DNA of 64,000 bases from Candidatus Nezhaarchaeota archaeon (GCA_030055465.1 JASFYF010000001.1:413179-477178), one strand, 5' to 3'; shown: positions 43,506 through 52,833, numbered from the stretch's first letter. Program-made: numbers and translations. The notes: generated from the letters alone by a model not told the origin.

Positions 43506-44539
43506 ACCTGCAGCCTTAAGGTGTACATTGAGGGCCCTATCCTCACCGCCCTCTCCAGCGAGTAGGAGAGGGGCGGATACGCGTCGCTGGAGCCGTAGCT
43601 GTCGGGCACCTCCCTGCGGATCGCGGTAAATGGGTTTGCGGAGGCCACGGCCACGGCGTTGGGCTCCAAGAAGCCCATCCTGTACGCTTGGTAGCCGTCG
43701 ATTGTGCCGCTAGAGGTCAACGGCGTCTTCACAGCCTCTATCAGGTGCGAGCCGTTGGACACCCTGGCAACGAACACCTGGTACGCGTTGCCTCCAAGGG
43801 ATCCTCTGCTTAGAACGGTGTCCCCAAGCAGGAAGCCCCCCGAGCCTCCTTCAACGTGGGTCTTCACGACTTGGACTCCGTGGTACTCAGCGACCACAAC
43901 CAGGAGGAACGGCGACCCAACCCTGGGAAGCGTGCAAAAGCCGGAGGCGTTGGTCTTACACGTGTAGCATCCTTCTGGGGGGGCTTTAACTATGGTTTCG
44001 CCCTCCGCGTAGAATATCCTTGCGGTTATCGTTACGCCCGGGATTGGTTGATGGTACTCGGAGAAGGCGCTCACGGTGATCTCGCTGGAGCTTACTTGAA
44101 CGGTTACGTTGACCGCCGGCTTGAACTCGAGCTTGAAGCCGTAGTCCACCGTGAAGGTTCCCTGGGCGGTGCGGCCTCCGAGGCCTAGGAGCTCCAAGGC
44201 CCTTTGCGGGCTTACGCGGAGCGGCTCAGGCACGTCGCTCCTCAGCCTCTGAACCTTGTCTACGTCTAGTACGTACGCGTCCCTTGTGAACGATGCGTAG
44301 ACGGCGAGGCCGAAGGAGGTGAGGTTGCTGGCCTTCACGTTCGTGTTGCCGCCCCAGTCCGGCGGGCTCCCGGGGTTCAGGATCAGCTGGGTCATGATCT
44401 TCTGGGCGGCCATCTTCAGCTGGTCCACCTGAGACGCGTTCAGGGCCAGCTGGGGGGCCATACCGATTAGCATTACCGCCGCCACCAGCAGCGAGACGAT
44501 CACTGCGGCTGTGAACACGTACTCGTAGGTCTGCACCAT
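43487..44539 (-). CDS. minor pilin-like secreted protein
   Basis: ~350 residues starting with ATG 44539, which shares its A with the upstream gene's TGA (TGATG), so the two are translationally coupled. The first residues MVQTYEYVFTAAVIVSLLVA form a membrane helix near the N-terminus; the rest is extracellular and beta-rich, with a CYTCKTNASGFCTLP segment inside what looks like a Cna-B-like fold (PIPGVTITARIFYAEG). Part of the pilus operon; function inferred from position. Confidence 0.65.
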   Translation of the reverse strand: MVQTYEYVFTAAVIVSLLVAAVMLIGMAPQLALNASQVDQLKMAAQKIMTQLILNPGSPPDWGGNTNVKASNLTSFGLAVYASFTRDAYVLDVDKVQRLRSDVPEPLRVSPQRALELLGLGGRTAQGTFTVDYGFKLEFKPAVNVTVQVSSSEITVSAFSEYHQPIPGVTITARIFYAEGETIVKAPPEGCYTCKTNASGFCTLPRVGSPFLLVVVAEYHGVQVVKTHVEGGSGGFLLGDTVLSRGSLGGNAYQVFVARVSNGSHLIEAVKTPLTSSGTIDGYQAYRMGFLEPNAVAVASANPFTAIRREVPDSYGSSDAYPPLSYSLERAVRIGPSMYTLRLQVWRTSW

Positions 44540-45081
44540 CAACCACCCAGCCTGCCCAAGCCCGCATATAGCCTCTCCACTCCGTCTCGATAAACCTTCT
44601 CGCACCACACCACCGCGTTTGGGTCTCCGCCGTGCACCTCGCCTCTAACCTCGACGTCCACGTTTGAGAGCTGAACCTCGGATGGGTCCGTCACAACATA
44701 TACAGGCGTTGAGGCCGAGCTCAACGGCAACGGGGCCCTTGCGCTGAGGTCTCCCCTAATGACAAGCTTGGCCTCCACGTACCATACACCCTGGTCCTCC
44801 ACGAGCCTCACGATGTAGGCCTTCCCGGAGAGGTCTTCTGGCAGCCTTAAAGCCTTGGTTACGGTGCCCGTTGAGAGCACGCCGTAGGTGAACTCAGTTA
44901 GGCCTACCAGGTCAGCCACGCTGGCGGAGGCGTACTCAGCCACCTGGCTTAGCTGGGACTGCAGCACGTTGGCCTCAACGTAGCCGACGATTACCTGGTA
45001 GGCGAGGGCGACTGATACCGTGAGGAGTATAAGGGCGGCGGTCCCTATCACGTGCGTTATGGGTACGTGCATCTGGGCCAC
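44539..45081 (-). CDS. minor pilin-like protein
   Basis: 180 residues. MHVPITHVIGTAALILLTVS gives a short N-terminal hydrophobic helix, then YVEANVLQSQLSQVAEYASA, a helix typical of archaeal pilus/archaellum-associated small proteins, and a beta-rich remainder. One base separates it from the upstream pilin gene. No class III cleavage motif is obvious. Confidence 0.65.
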   Translation of the reverse strand: MAQMHVPITHVIGTAALILLTVSVALAYQVIVGYVEANVLQSQLSQVAEYASASVADLVGLTEFTYGVLSTGTVTKALRLPEDLSGKAYIVRLVEDQGVWYVEAKLVIRGDLSARAPLPLSSASTPVYVVTDPSEVQLSNVDVEVRGEVHGGDPNAVVWCEKVYRDGVERLYAGLGRLGG

Positions 45082-45082
45082 C

Positions 45083-45859
45083 CTAGCCTATTGACACCTC
45101 TATCGCCACCTCGATGAGCCTGACCAGGGGCGTGCCCCCCGACCCGGATATGTAGATCTGCTCGCTCGCTCCGCCCACCTGAACTGTGAGGGTGCTTCCC
45201 GGCTTCACGGTGAGCGGGTGGGTGGAGTAGCCGGTATTCCTAACCGTTACTGTGCCCCCGGAGCCCTCTAGGGTTCCCGGCACCAGGCGTATCACGGTTA
45301 TGTCGGTGACGTTGTACGTGGTGTTGCCCAGGATGAGCCTGGTGTTCGATGTTACCTTAACCCTCATGTAGTCCAGGACTATCCAGGCTCCGTCCCGAGC
45401 TTCAACCCGGACGCAGCCGATGGAGCCCGTTGAGTCCACCACGAGCCTAGCTGGGTAGCCGAGCGCTTCGCCGTTCGGCGGGTGGAGCACCGCGTCGGCC
45501 GTCGGGGTCATGCTTCCACCCCTGTACTTGACGACGTAGAATCGCGTGGATTGGTTTGTTGGGTATAGAGTCTCCGACCCATTCATAATGGTGAGCTGGG
45601 GCGCCTCGTATATGCCTATTCCCCCGCTCCTCTGCCCCACCCTGAGGGAGCTCGCCGCCCCGGGCCTCATGGCTACGTCGGCTACGAGCTCGTTGAGGAG
45701 CAGCATGCCGGTCTTTGCCTGCTCGAACTCGGCGCTCTCCACTTGGACTGCGAGGAGGTTCGCGGCGAGGAACGAGGCCACCATCAACATGACGAGTAGG
45801 GTTGCGGTGACTATCACTGTTGATATTACCGGTGAGGCTCCAGCCCTGTTCATGGTCAT
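45083..45859 (-). CDS. archaeal type IV pilin with class III signal peptide
   Basis: 258 residues from ATG 45859 (ATG 45853 is possible). MTMNRAGASPVISTVIVTAT shows the archaeal pilin signature RAG-A-SPVIS before the hydrophobic helix, then VESAEFEQAKTGMLLLNELV and a beta-rich body with GSGGTVTVRNTGYSTHPLTV. The frame continues upstream within the TadC gene but that part is a shadow. Two bases separate it from the TadC stop. Confidence 0.78.
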   Translation of the reverse strand: MTMNRAGASPVISTVIVTATLLVMLMVASFLAANLLAVQVESAEFEQAKTGMLLLNELVADVAMRPGAASSLRVGQRSGGIGIYEAPQLTIMNGSETLYPTNQSTRFYVVKYRGGSMTPTADAVLHPPNGEALGYPARLVVDSTGSIGCVRVEARDGAWIVLDYMRVKVTSNTRLILGNTTYNVTDITVIRLVPGTLEGSGGTVTVRNTGYSTHPLTVKPGSTLTVQVGGASEQIYISGSGGTPLVRLIEVAIEVSIG

Positions 45860-45861
45860 CC

Positions 45862-47598
45862 TTATCCCATCAGTATCTGTACCCCGTGCATGGCTATGAG
45901 TATTGCGAGCGCTATCGCCGTGAGCGCTATCGCGTGCTTGAAGCCGGCTGAGATGCTTCCCGAGCTTATCTTTCCTGTAAGTATCCCCGTAAGGTAGGAC
46001 TGGAACACCAGCGCGGGCATTATCAGCGTTATCAGCTGGGTTTGCGGTATCGCCTGCCTGCCTATTGAGAGCGCCGCGGAGGCCATGAAGTTCACGCAGA
46101 GTATCGTCGAGAAAACCATTAGGGCGGCGCCGACGTAGGGCATTAGCATGAGGGGCCTCAGCGCGGCCATCTTCTCCTTTTCGAGGGATGCCTGCATCTC
46201 CCCGTACCTCGCCATGGTCTCCAGGGTTTCGGGGCTTCCCCCACCAACGTCGGTTGCGTCCACGAGTATGTAGAGGTTTATGAGGGCGAACCAGGACGTT
46301 ATCTTCTTTTTGAGCGCCTCGTAGACTACCCTGAACGGCCTCCCCCACTTGATCTGCCTCGCCACCAGCTTTAGGTACCTGCTGAAGCTGCCGTAGGGCC
46401 TCGACGACAGCTGTATTATGCACGCCTCCGGCGAAGCCCCGGTCTTCCTGGCCTCGGTCATGTCCCTCAGGAAGTTGGTCACCTCGTTCGCCACGCTTCT
46501 ACCCCTCCTGGCGGTGTAGTGCTCGTGGGCCACAGCGGCTGGAATCGAGGCCGCTATGAGCGCTATGCCCAGGCCTATGGCCGGCTCAAACCCCATCTGT
46601 AGGTTGAGGGCAACCCTAATCCACGTGAGGAAGTCGGTGAAGGGCTTAACGAATGGTAGAAGCTTCATCTCCGGCGCGAGGTATGGAATGAACATTGTCG
46701 TGACCAGGAAGAGGAGGAGCGGCGTCGAGGCCGCGAAAACCTTGTGGGGGGCCGTCTCGTATATGGGCTCGCTGAAGCTGGAGAGGTCTGAGAGGTATAT
46801 GAATAGCATCGTCATCGCCGGTATCAGCACGTAGGCGTAGAGGATGAAGCTCTCCGAGCTGAAGCCGCCCTGCCAGTAGCTCCTGAACGCTATGGAGACC
46901 AGGTAGACTATCACTATGCCGAGGGTTGAGAGTATCGTTATGGCTATGTAAGACTCGAGCAGCATAGCCGCCCTCTCGCCGAAGGCCCTCAGCTTGGCCG
47001 CCAAGTCCCTGAACATCATCTCGGTCCTGGCCGTCAGGTAGTGTACGACGTCTCCGCCGGCCTTCAAGGTGTAGATGTAGCCCATCAGGAACTCCCTGTA
47101 CTCCTTCGATGGGGTTTGGGAGGCGGACCTCTCTATGGCCGCCACCGGGTCCATCCCCTTCAGGTGGGCGTCAACCTCTATCTGCTTGGCGGCCCTCGCC
47201 GTGTGAGGCAGGAGGTCGCAGCCCTTCAGCCTCCTGAAGCTCGCGTAGGGCGAGAGGCCGCCCGTAGCCATCACGCTTATGTAGGCGGCAGCGAACGGGG
47301 CCTCCATGTCCAGCTTCGCCGCCCTGTCCCGCGCCTTCACCCCCGGAAGCACGTAGCCGATGAGGAGCACGAGGACCGGGGCTACAAGCAGGTGGGGGAG
47401 GCGGAGCAGCATAGCCGCCACAACGGCTACTGCAAGTGCCACCAGCATTGATAGGCCGACCGAGGCCATATAGGCCTCCGGGTAGATCCTCATGCCGGCG
47501 GCCTCGAGGCTGTCCCTAAGCCTCGACGGCTTCTCCCCGTAGAGGAGGCGCATAAGGGCCCTCCCAAGCCACCCGAACTTCTCGTAGGCCAAACCCAC
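45862..47598 (-). CDS. TadC/ArlJ-type pilus membrane platform protein
   Basis: 578 residues with two type II secretion system F-like halves. The first contains AAYISVMATGGLSPYASFRR and PSKEYREFLMGYIYTLKAGG; the second NFLRDMTEARKTGASPEACI, KLVARQIKWGRPFRVVYEAL and VGGGSPETLETMARYGE. Several membrane segments flank them. Such duplicated proteins anchor the ATPase in archaeal pilus, archaellum and Tad machines. The frame is open 255 bases further upstream, inside the ATPase gene; GTG 47598 just after the ATPase stop is the realistic start. Confidence 0.88.
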   Translation of the reverse strand: MGLAYEKFGWLGRALMRLLYGEKPSRLRDSLEAAGMRIYPEAYMASVGLSMLVALAVAVVAAMLLRLPHLLVAPVLVLLIGYVLPGVKARDRAAKLDMEAPFAAAYISVMATGGLSPYASFRRLKGCDLLPHTARAAKQIEVDAHLKGMDPVAAIERSASQTPSKEYREFLMGYIYTLKAGGDVVHYLTARTEMMFRDLAAKLRAFGERAAMLLESYIAITILSTLGIVIVYLVSIAFRSYWQGGFSSESFILYAYVLIPAMTMLFIYLSDLSSFSEPIYETAPHKVFAASTPLLLFLVTTMFIPYLAPEMKLLPFVKPFTDFLTWIRVALNLQMGFEPAIGLGIALIAASIPAAVAHEHYTARRGRSVANEVTNFLRDMTEARKTGASPEACIIQLSSRPYGSFSRYLKLVARQIKWGRPFRVVYEALKKKITSWFALINLYILVDATDVGGGSPETLETMARYGEMQASLEKEKMAALRPLMLMPYVGAALMVFSTILCVNFMASAALSIGRQAIPQTQLITLIMPALVFQSYLTGILTGKISSGSISAGFKHAIALTAIALAILIAMHGVQILMG

Positions 47599-47609
47599 AA
47601 GGGACGTGG

Positions 47610-49226
47610 CTAGGCCACCTCCACCCTGCCGACGGCCTTGGGGAACGGGTTGAGCAGCAGGTACTTGGCCATCTCCCTCCTCACGGCCGCGTTGCCCCGC
47701 ACACCCCTTAAGCGGAGGTTCCTGAAGAAGAGGGCCCTCCTGTACAGCTCGTCGAGCACGTGGTCCCTCCCCACGCCTAGCTTGACGGCTATCCTCCGCA
47801 GCATCTCGCTGTCCCCGAAGCTGCACTCCAACCTGTCGCTCACCGGGTTCCACGAGGCTATCTTCCTGTACTCGCCGTAGTCCACCACCTCGGCGACGCT
47901 CCTGATCCTCCTGCCGAAGGCGGTGCCACCAGCCGGCCTGGGCAGCTGAACCCTCTCCTGGAGCACGAAGATGTTCAAGAGCGGAATGTAGGATTCGGCG
48001 ACGTTCATGGGGGGGCTTGTAAGCCTCTTCACGGCGTGGTCTATGGTTTCGGCGTGGAGCGTCGTTAAGCCTCCGTGCCCCGTTGCGACCGCCTGGAAGA
48101 GCACGAAGGCCTCCTCGCCCCTTATCTCGCCGACTATTATGTAGTCGGGCCTGTACCTGAGGGAGACCTTGACCAGGTCGAAGAGCGCTATCTCGCCTAT
48201 CTTCGCGACTCCAAGACCGTAGCTCTGCCTGGCCACGAGCTGAACCCAGTTGTCGTGGGGGAGGAATATCTCGGGTATCTCCTCGACGGTTACTATCTTC
48301 ATGTTTGGCTTGACGAGCGCCGCGAGGGCGTTGAGGGTGCTGGTCTTCCCGGCTCCTGTGCCCCCTATAACCGCCAGGGTCATCCTGCTCTCTATCATAA
48401 ACCAGAAGTAGGCCGCCAGGAGCTCGTCGAGGGTTCCGAGCTCGACCAGGTCGACCACGGAGAAGGGCTCCTCCCTGAACCTCCTTATGCAGAACGTGCT
48501 GCCCTTCGGGGAAACCTCCCTCCTAAACGTGGCGGCAACCCTATCCTTAGTGGGGAGCATCGCGTCGAGTATGGGAAAGGCGGTTGAAATGTGCTTCTGG
48601 GCCACGTGGGTGAGCTTTATCAAGACGTCGTCGAGCGTCGCCTCGTCGATTATCGTCAGGTTTGTCGGCATGCTCTCGTAGCGCCTATGCCACACGTAAA
48701 CCGGTATGTTAACGCCGTTAACCGAGACGTCCTCTATCATCCTGTCGTTCATTATCACATCTATGGGCCCGTAGCCGATCATGTCCCTTCTCAGGTAGTA
48801 GAGGACCTTCGACCAGGACTCCTCCCCGAGGTGCTTAGCGACTCCGTACTTCCTGGCGAGCCTGCGCGCCTCCGACTCCAAGTAGGACTTAACGTCAACC
48901 TCCCCCTCGGGGGGCTCAACCTCAACGGTCATGATGTCCATAAGCCTTTCAAGGACTAGCCTCTCCTCAACCGAGAGCTCAACCTCCTCTATGAAGTAGG
49001 CCTTGCACCCGCCCAGCTCCGGAACGGAGGCTATGGTCACTGATGCGAAGGGAGGATTAACGGGGTAAGAATCAACAACCTCAGCATCCCCCGGAAGCCT
49101 CGAGAACACCGCCACGGGCTTAGGGGAAACAGGCCTCCGGCGGATGAACCCCTTAAACAAACCCTTAAAGCCAAGACCTTTAGACCCAGACTTACCAGCA
49201 CCATCAACAGCCGCCAACCACCCCAC
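47610..49226 (-). CDS. TadA/GspE-type pilus assembly ATPase
   Basis: Cytoplasmic hexameric ATPase that powers pilus assembly, 538 residues. N-terminal domain with YLRRDMIGYGPIDVIMNDRM and DVSVNGVNIPVYVWHR, then FTIRRF-like CIRRFREEP, Walker A VIGGTGAGKTSTLNAL, the Asp box IVTVEEIPEI, Walker B-type IIVGEIRGEEAFVLFQA and the His box TGHGGLTTLHAET. The C-terminal domain is shorter than in archaellum ATPases, which fits a pilus system. Followed directly by the platform protein. Confidence 0.93.
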   Translation of the reverse strand: MGWLAAVDGAGKSGSKGLGFKGLFKGFIRRRPVSPKPVAVFSRLPGDAEVVDSYPVNPPFASVTIASVPELGGCKAYFIEEVELSVEERLVLERLMDIMTVEVEPPEGEVDVKSYLESEARRLARKYGVAKHLGEESWSKVLYYLRRDMIGYGPIDVIMNDRMIEDVSVNGVNIPVYVWHRRYESMPTNLTIIDEATLDDVLIKLTHVAQKHISTAFPILDAMLPTKDRVAATFRREVSPKGSTFCIRRFREEPFSVVDLVELGTLDELLAAYFWFMIESRMTLAVIGGTGAGKTSTLNALAALVKPNMKIVTVEEIPEIFLPHDNWVQLVARQSYGLGVAKIGEIALFDLVKVSLRYRPDYIIVGEIRGEEAFVLFQAVATGHGGLTTLHAETIDHAVKRLTSPPMNVAESYIPLLNIFVLQERVQLPRPAGGTAFGRRIRSVAEVVDYGEYRKIASWNPVSDRLECSFGDSEMLRRIAVKLGVGRDHVLDELYRRALFFRNLRLRGVRGNAAVRREMAKYLLLNPFPKAVGRVEVA

Positions 49227-49246
49227 CCATAAAAGAGTAAAAAAGC

Positions 49247-49702
49247 CTATGGTAGAACAATAGTCTTCGGGTACTGGTTGCCCGCAGCCGTCTGAAACAT
49301 AAGCTCAACAGTAGTGCCCGCCCTGTAGGTTTCTGTAGGAAGTGTGATTACCAAAATTTTGGATTCGCCGACTTTAAGGGGTTCGTTGATATTGTCGGAA
49401 GCACTCTTACTAACGTTAACCCCCGTATCGATTTTTCCGTTTACCAGTAGCAGGTTTATAGTTGCATCTGATGAACCCGTGTTCCTAACCTTTACAACTA
49501 CTTCATAATACTCATTATTATTTATTGTTCTGTTTACGTATGCTGCTACGAACTCTATTTTCTCGTATCTTGTGAATGTTCCTGCTAGGCCGAGCATCCA
49601 GTAGGCTACCGCGATTGACATTACTATGGCCACGGCGACTATGATTATGGTGGCTATCACCGGGCTGACGGCTTTCTCGTCCCTTAAAGGCGTTCCTCTC
49701 AT
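49247..49702 (-). CDS. major type IV pilin
   Basis: 151 residues with a canonical class III signal: MRGTPLRDEKAVSPVIATII, where cleavage is expected before VSPV or at the preceding Ala, then the hydrophobic helix IVAVAIVMSIAVAYWMLGLA. The body has VRNTGSSDATINLLLVNGK and ends FQTAAGNQYPKTIVLP. First gene of the operon; a G-rich ribosome-binding site precedes the ATG and a TATA-like ATTAAAAT lies near 49755. The protein at 32996-33469 is its paralogue. Confidence 0.85.
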   Translation of the reverse strand: MRGTPLRDEKAVSPVIATIIIVAVAIVMSIAVAYWMLGLAGTFTRYEKIEFVAAYVNRTINNNEYYEVVVKVRNTGSSDATINLLLVNGKIDTGVNVSKSASDNINEPLKVGESKILVITLPTETYRAGTTVELMFQTAAGNQYPKTIVLP

Positions 49703-49997
49703 TTTAAGTGCCCCCTTTCAGGTACTAAGTGGTTTACTGTAGTATTCCCTATTTTAATGTTTCCTCATAGCCTTTCCTAGGCTCCCAGGCAGAGGAGGCC
49801 GCTGCCCACCTGGCATGGGAGGAGTTAACGCCTCCCAGTTTAAGTTTAGGGGTTCACGGCTCTAGGGGGATCCACTCCCCCTTGATTTCGTGCAGGAGGG
49901 GCTTGAAGCCTCCGCTGAGGGGCACGCCTCAAACCGTATGGGGGCGGCCGCTTCCCGCTTGAAGGGGCCGAGCGGTCGGCGCTGGGCCCTGGGCCCC

Positions 49998-50996
49998 TCA
50001 GGTTTTCCTGTCCTTCAGGTTCTCCGCGAGCTCCTGAAGCTTAAGCTTCAGCTCGCCCGAGTTTCTGCCTTCAACCACCGTTATGCCGAGGTTCTCCGCC
50101 AGCTTCCTGTTCTCCTCCTGCAGTCCTGGGACCGCTAGGATAAGGGTTCTCTCAGCGTTGACGTCCTTGGCCTTAGCCCACAGCGCCAGGATTTCATTGG
50201 CGCTTGCAGCCTCGTCGGGGCTTACAAGCGAGGCTACCAGGCTCGGCGGCTTCCCGTTGCCGCTTGTTACTGCAAGCTCGAAGTCGTGTAGGACTCCTGA
50301 AAGCCCCGGTATCCTTGCCGGGGACTCTATCCTCCATCCCTCATCAGCTAGGGGCTTCAGCATCTCCTCGAGGTTTAGGGCCAACCTCTCGATGAGGCTC
50401 CTCTTCTCCTCGTTGAACCTGTACAACTTGACCACGCGCATGGCGGCCTCCTCGCCGTTGAAGCTGTGGCCCAAGTCGCACGTGTAGCCGTGCCGGGGAT
50501 CCGAGAACGCCGCGCCGCAGCTGTCACAGGAGTAGAGCGTTGAGTGCACCTTGTAGTCAGATCCCAGAGCGTTGAGCTGGCCTCGGCAGCGGGGGCAGCG
50601 TAGGCCGCCCTCAACCTTGAAGTTCGCCTCGAAGTCCACGTGGCCGCAGCTCAGGTGCTGAAGCATAACGGCCTTGACAACCTTCTTGGAGCCGCAGCGG
50701 GGGCAGAGCAGGCTGAGCATTAGCCTATGGGAGCCGCAGCGGGGGCACACCACCACGTTGCCGTCGATTTCCACCTTGAAGATCTGCTCTTCGCAGAGCT
50801 CATCCAAGAGCGCCTGCGCCTCAACCTTGACTCCGAGGAGCTCCTCAATTTTCGGGTACCTGACGCCCTCGTTGAAGCTAACAGCGGGCTCAACGACTTT
50901 GAGGTTGCCCTTCAACAGCTCCCCGTAAAGCCTGTAAACCTTATCCTTAGAGATTCGATCTTCGAGCTTGAGGGAGTTAAGGTACATAAGGGACAT
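49998..50996 (-). CDS. TackOD1 zinc-ribbon protein with nuclease-like C-terminus
   Basis: 332 residues. The middle has the TackOD1 pattern: CPRCGS, CPRCGSKK, HLSCGHVDFEANF, CPRCRGQL, DYKVHSTLYSCDSCGAAF, i.e. four CxxC pairs plus histidines. TackOD1 is a domain first described as an output domain in Thaumarchaeota/TACK archaea. The C-terminal ~110 residues (FELAVTSGNGKPPSLVASLV, EILALWAKAKDVNAERTLIL, VPGLQEENRKLAENLGI) resemble a restriction-endonuclease-like sensor fold. Divergent from the FilR1-type gene. Role unknown. Confidence 0.75.
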   Translation of the reverse strand: MSLMYLNSLKLEDRISKDKVYRLYGELLKGNLKVVEPAVSFNEGVRYPKIEELLGVKVEAQALLDELCEEQIFKVEIDGNVVVCPRCGSHRLMLSLLCPRCGSKKVVKAVMLQHLSCGHVDFEANFKVEGGLRCPRCRGQLNALGSDYKVHSTLYSCDSCGAAFSDPRHGYTCDLGHSFNGEEAAMRVVKLYRFNEEKRSLIERLALNLEEMLKPLADEGWRIESPARIPGLSGVLHDFELAVTSGNGKPPSLVASLVSPDEAASANEILALWAKAKDVNAERTLILAVPGLQEENRKLAENLGITVVEGRNSGELKLKLQELAENLKDRKT

Positions 50997-51092
50997 TAAT
51001 TTATTAACCTTGTAGGCTATTTAAAATTTTCTATTCTCAGGAAAAAATTGCTCACTGTAAGCAAAGTTTTCGCCGGATCCCTAAAAACAAGG

Positions 51093-51102
51093 TTTTTATA
51101 CT
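51093..51102 (+). promoter_or_regulatory. TATA box of the FilR1-type regulator
   Basis: TTTTTATACT about 25-30 bp before TTG 51127, indicating a leaderless start. Confidence 0.5.
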
Positions 51103-51126
51103 ATAATTGTCTAGAATTTAGAGTAG

Positions 51127-51918
51127 TTGGCTTTGTCCCTTAAAGTTTTGTGTTCAGACCTGCGTAGGAGCATAGTGTTAAGCCTCTTCCAGGGGCCGAA
51201 GAGGCTCAAGGAGCTTGAAGAGGGGCTGAAGGTGAGGGCCTCAAGCATAGTGCATGCCCTCTACGAGCTTGAAGAGCACAAACTTGTGGATAAGAGCAAT
51301 AAGCACTACGCCCTCACCAACAAGGGATTCATCAGCGCCCTTCTCCTTCAGGCCTTTGAAGGCGCAGACAGCGTGTTCGAGCTAGCCGGAGACTTCCTGT
51401 TAAGCCACGACATATCGGGCATACCTCGGGAGCTCCTCGTGAGGATAGGCGAGCTGAAGGGTTGCCAAGTGGTGAGGAGCACCCCGGAGAGCTTGGACAG
51501 AGTCCACAAGGAGTTCTTAAAGCTGCTCAGCGAGGCAAAGGAGGTCTTGGGGGTTTCGCCGATATTCCACAGGGACTTCGTCGATGTTGTTCAAGCACTC
51601 GTGGGCGGGGGCGTCCCGGTAACAATGGTGTTTACCGGCGAGGTCCTGAGCAACGTCGTAGCCTGCGCGGACAAAGACAACCTGAGCGCAGCCGTCGAAG
51701 CCGGCCTGCTGAGAATCTTCTGCGTGGACGAACTGAAGGTGGCTTCCGTGGTTACGGACAAGTTCCTATCTCTCGGGCTCTTCAAGCCTAACGGCGAGTA
51801 CGATTACAGCACCGACCTTATAGGAGGAGGCGAGGCAGCCCTCAAATGGGGTCGCGACCTCTTCGACTATTATGCGAGGAGGAGTAAACCCGTTGAGGCG
51901 CGAGACCTTAGGGTTTAG
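51127..51918 (+). CDS. winged-helix regulator, FilR1/DUF1724 type
   Basis: 263 residues. An N-terminal winged helix (SDLRRSIVLSLFQGPKRLKE, VRASSIVHALYELEEHKLVD, YALTNKGF) is joined to a C-terminal ligand-binding-like domain with EAKEVLGVSPIFHRDFVDVV, VPVTMVFTGEV and VASVVTDKFLSLGLF, matching the FilR1/DUF1724 layout known from methanogen regulators. Leaderless TTG start. The UbiA-family gene starts within its 3' end (26-base overlap), so the regulator and the enzyme are co-expressed. Confidence 0.8.
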   Translation: MALSLKVLCSDLRRSIVLSLFQGPKRLKELEEGLKVRASSIVHALYELEEHKLVDKSNKHYALTNKGFISALLLQAFEGADSVFELAGDFLLSHDISGIPRELLVRIGELKGCQVVRSTPESLDRVHKEFLKLLSEAKEVLGVSPIFHRDFVDVVQALVGGGVPVTMVFTGEVLSNVVACADKDNLSAAVEAGLLRIFCVDELKVASVVTDKFLSLGLFKPNGEYDYSTDLIGGGEAALKWGRDLFDYYARRSKPVEARDLRV

Positions 51919-52804
51919 GCCTGCCCGCCTTAAGCTGTCGCTCTGCCCTAAGATGATTGAAGGGGCATTTGAGCTCCTCGCCTCAAGCTCGATATTCATA
52001 GCCCTAAACTCCTCCCTCGCCGTTTTAGCCTCATTCATGCTGTACGGCGCCCCGGTGGACCCGGCGGCGCTCCTCTCAGCCTTCCTCATCACCTTCTCGG
52101 TTTACTCGCTGAACAAGCTGAGCGACTACGTGGAGGACAAGGTGAACAACCCAGGCAGGCTTAAGCTCATCGGAAAGCGCAGGAAGGCTTGGGCTGCCCT
52201 GTCGCTGGCGGCCGCAGCCCTCTCCGTAGCGTTAGGGGCCCTGAAGAGCCCGTTCACAGTGCTCGTCCTCCTCTCCCCATTCATAGTTGCCTCGCTCTAC
52301 AGCTTCAAGCCGCTGCCCCGCGCGCCAAGGCTGAAGGACATACCGGGAGTCAAAAGCTTGAGCGTGGCGTTGAGCTGGGCGCTCACGGGCTCGCTGCTTC
52401 CCTTAACGCTTGAGGTAACACCATGGCCCCTGGCGCTGGCATCCTTCACCTTAATCTTCACAATGATCTTCGTAAACACAGTGCTCTTCGACGTGAGGGA
52501 CGTGAGGGGAGACGCGGTGGCCGGCGTGAAGACGATACCCATAGCGTTGGGCTTAGCGAAGACTAGGAGGCTCCTCTACGCGGCGAACCTCCTCCTGCTC
52601 CTCCCAGTCAGCCTGTTAAGTTACTATGGGGCTCCCTCAAGGTTCCACCTCGCCCTAGCCTTCGGCGCGCTTTACAACATCCTCGTGACGGGGGCCTTCT
52701 GCCGGGAGAACATCGAGAAGCCCCTGCTCCTCGACCTCGTGGTCGACGGCGAGTGGATACCGCTAACCCTCTTCCTAGCGGTGGTGGCGGCCTTGGCACC
52801 CTAA
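51893..52804 (+). CDS. UbiA-family prenyltransferase
   Basis: Membrane aromatic/lipid prenyltransferase of ~303 residues with eight or nine hydrophobic segments. Both Asp-rich motifs are recognisable: first NKLSDYVEDKVNNPGR (NxxxDxxxD), second LFDVRDVRGDAVAGVKTIP. TTG 51893 is eight bases after GAGGAGGAG. Archaeal members make archaeol phospholipids, quinones, tocopherol-like or heme-O-type lipids; the substrate is not decided by sequence alone. Confidence 0.85.
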   Translation: MRRETLGFRPARLKLSLCPKMIEGAFELLASSSIFIALNSSLAVLASFMLYGAPVDPAALLSAFLITFSVYSLNKLSDYVEDKVNNPGRLKLIGKRRKAWAALSLAAAALSVALGALKSPFTVLVLLSPFIVASLYSFKPLPRAPRLKDIPGVKSLSVALSWALTGSLLPLTLEVTPWPLALASFTLIFTMIFVNTVLFDVRDVRGDAVAGVKTIPIALGLAKTRRLLYAANLLLLLPVSLLSYYGAPSRFHLALAFGALYNILVTGAFCRENIEKPLLLDLVVDGEWIPLTLFLAVVAALAP

Positions 52805-52833
52805 GCCCCCGACGCCTTGAAGGCCTCAGCCGC

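Noticed and set aside
45860-46423. N-terminal extension of the pilin frame at 45083 up to 46423
   Set aside because: It runs inside the TadC gene and reads as low-complexity charged sequence; the ATG at 45859 with a class III signal peptide is the real start.
47599-47853. N-terminal extension of the TadC frame up to 47853
   Set aside because: It overlaps the ATPase gene and is a Gly/Arg/Gln-rich shadow; membrane-platform homology starts after GTG 47598.
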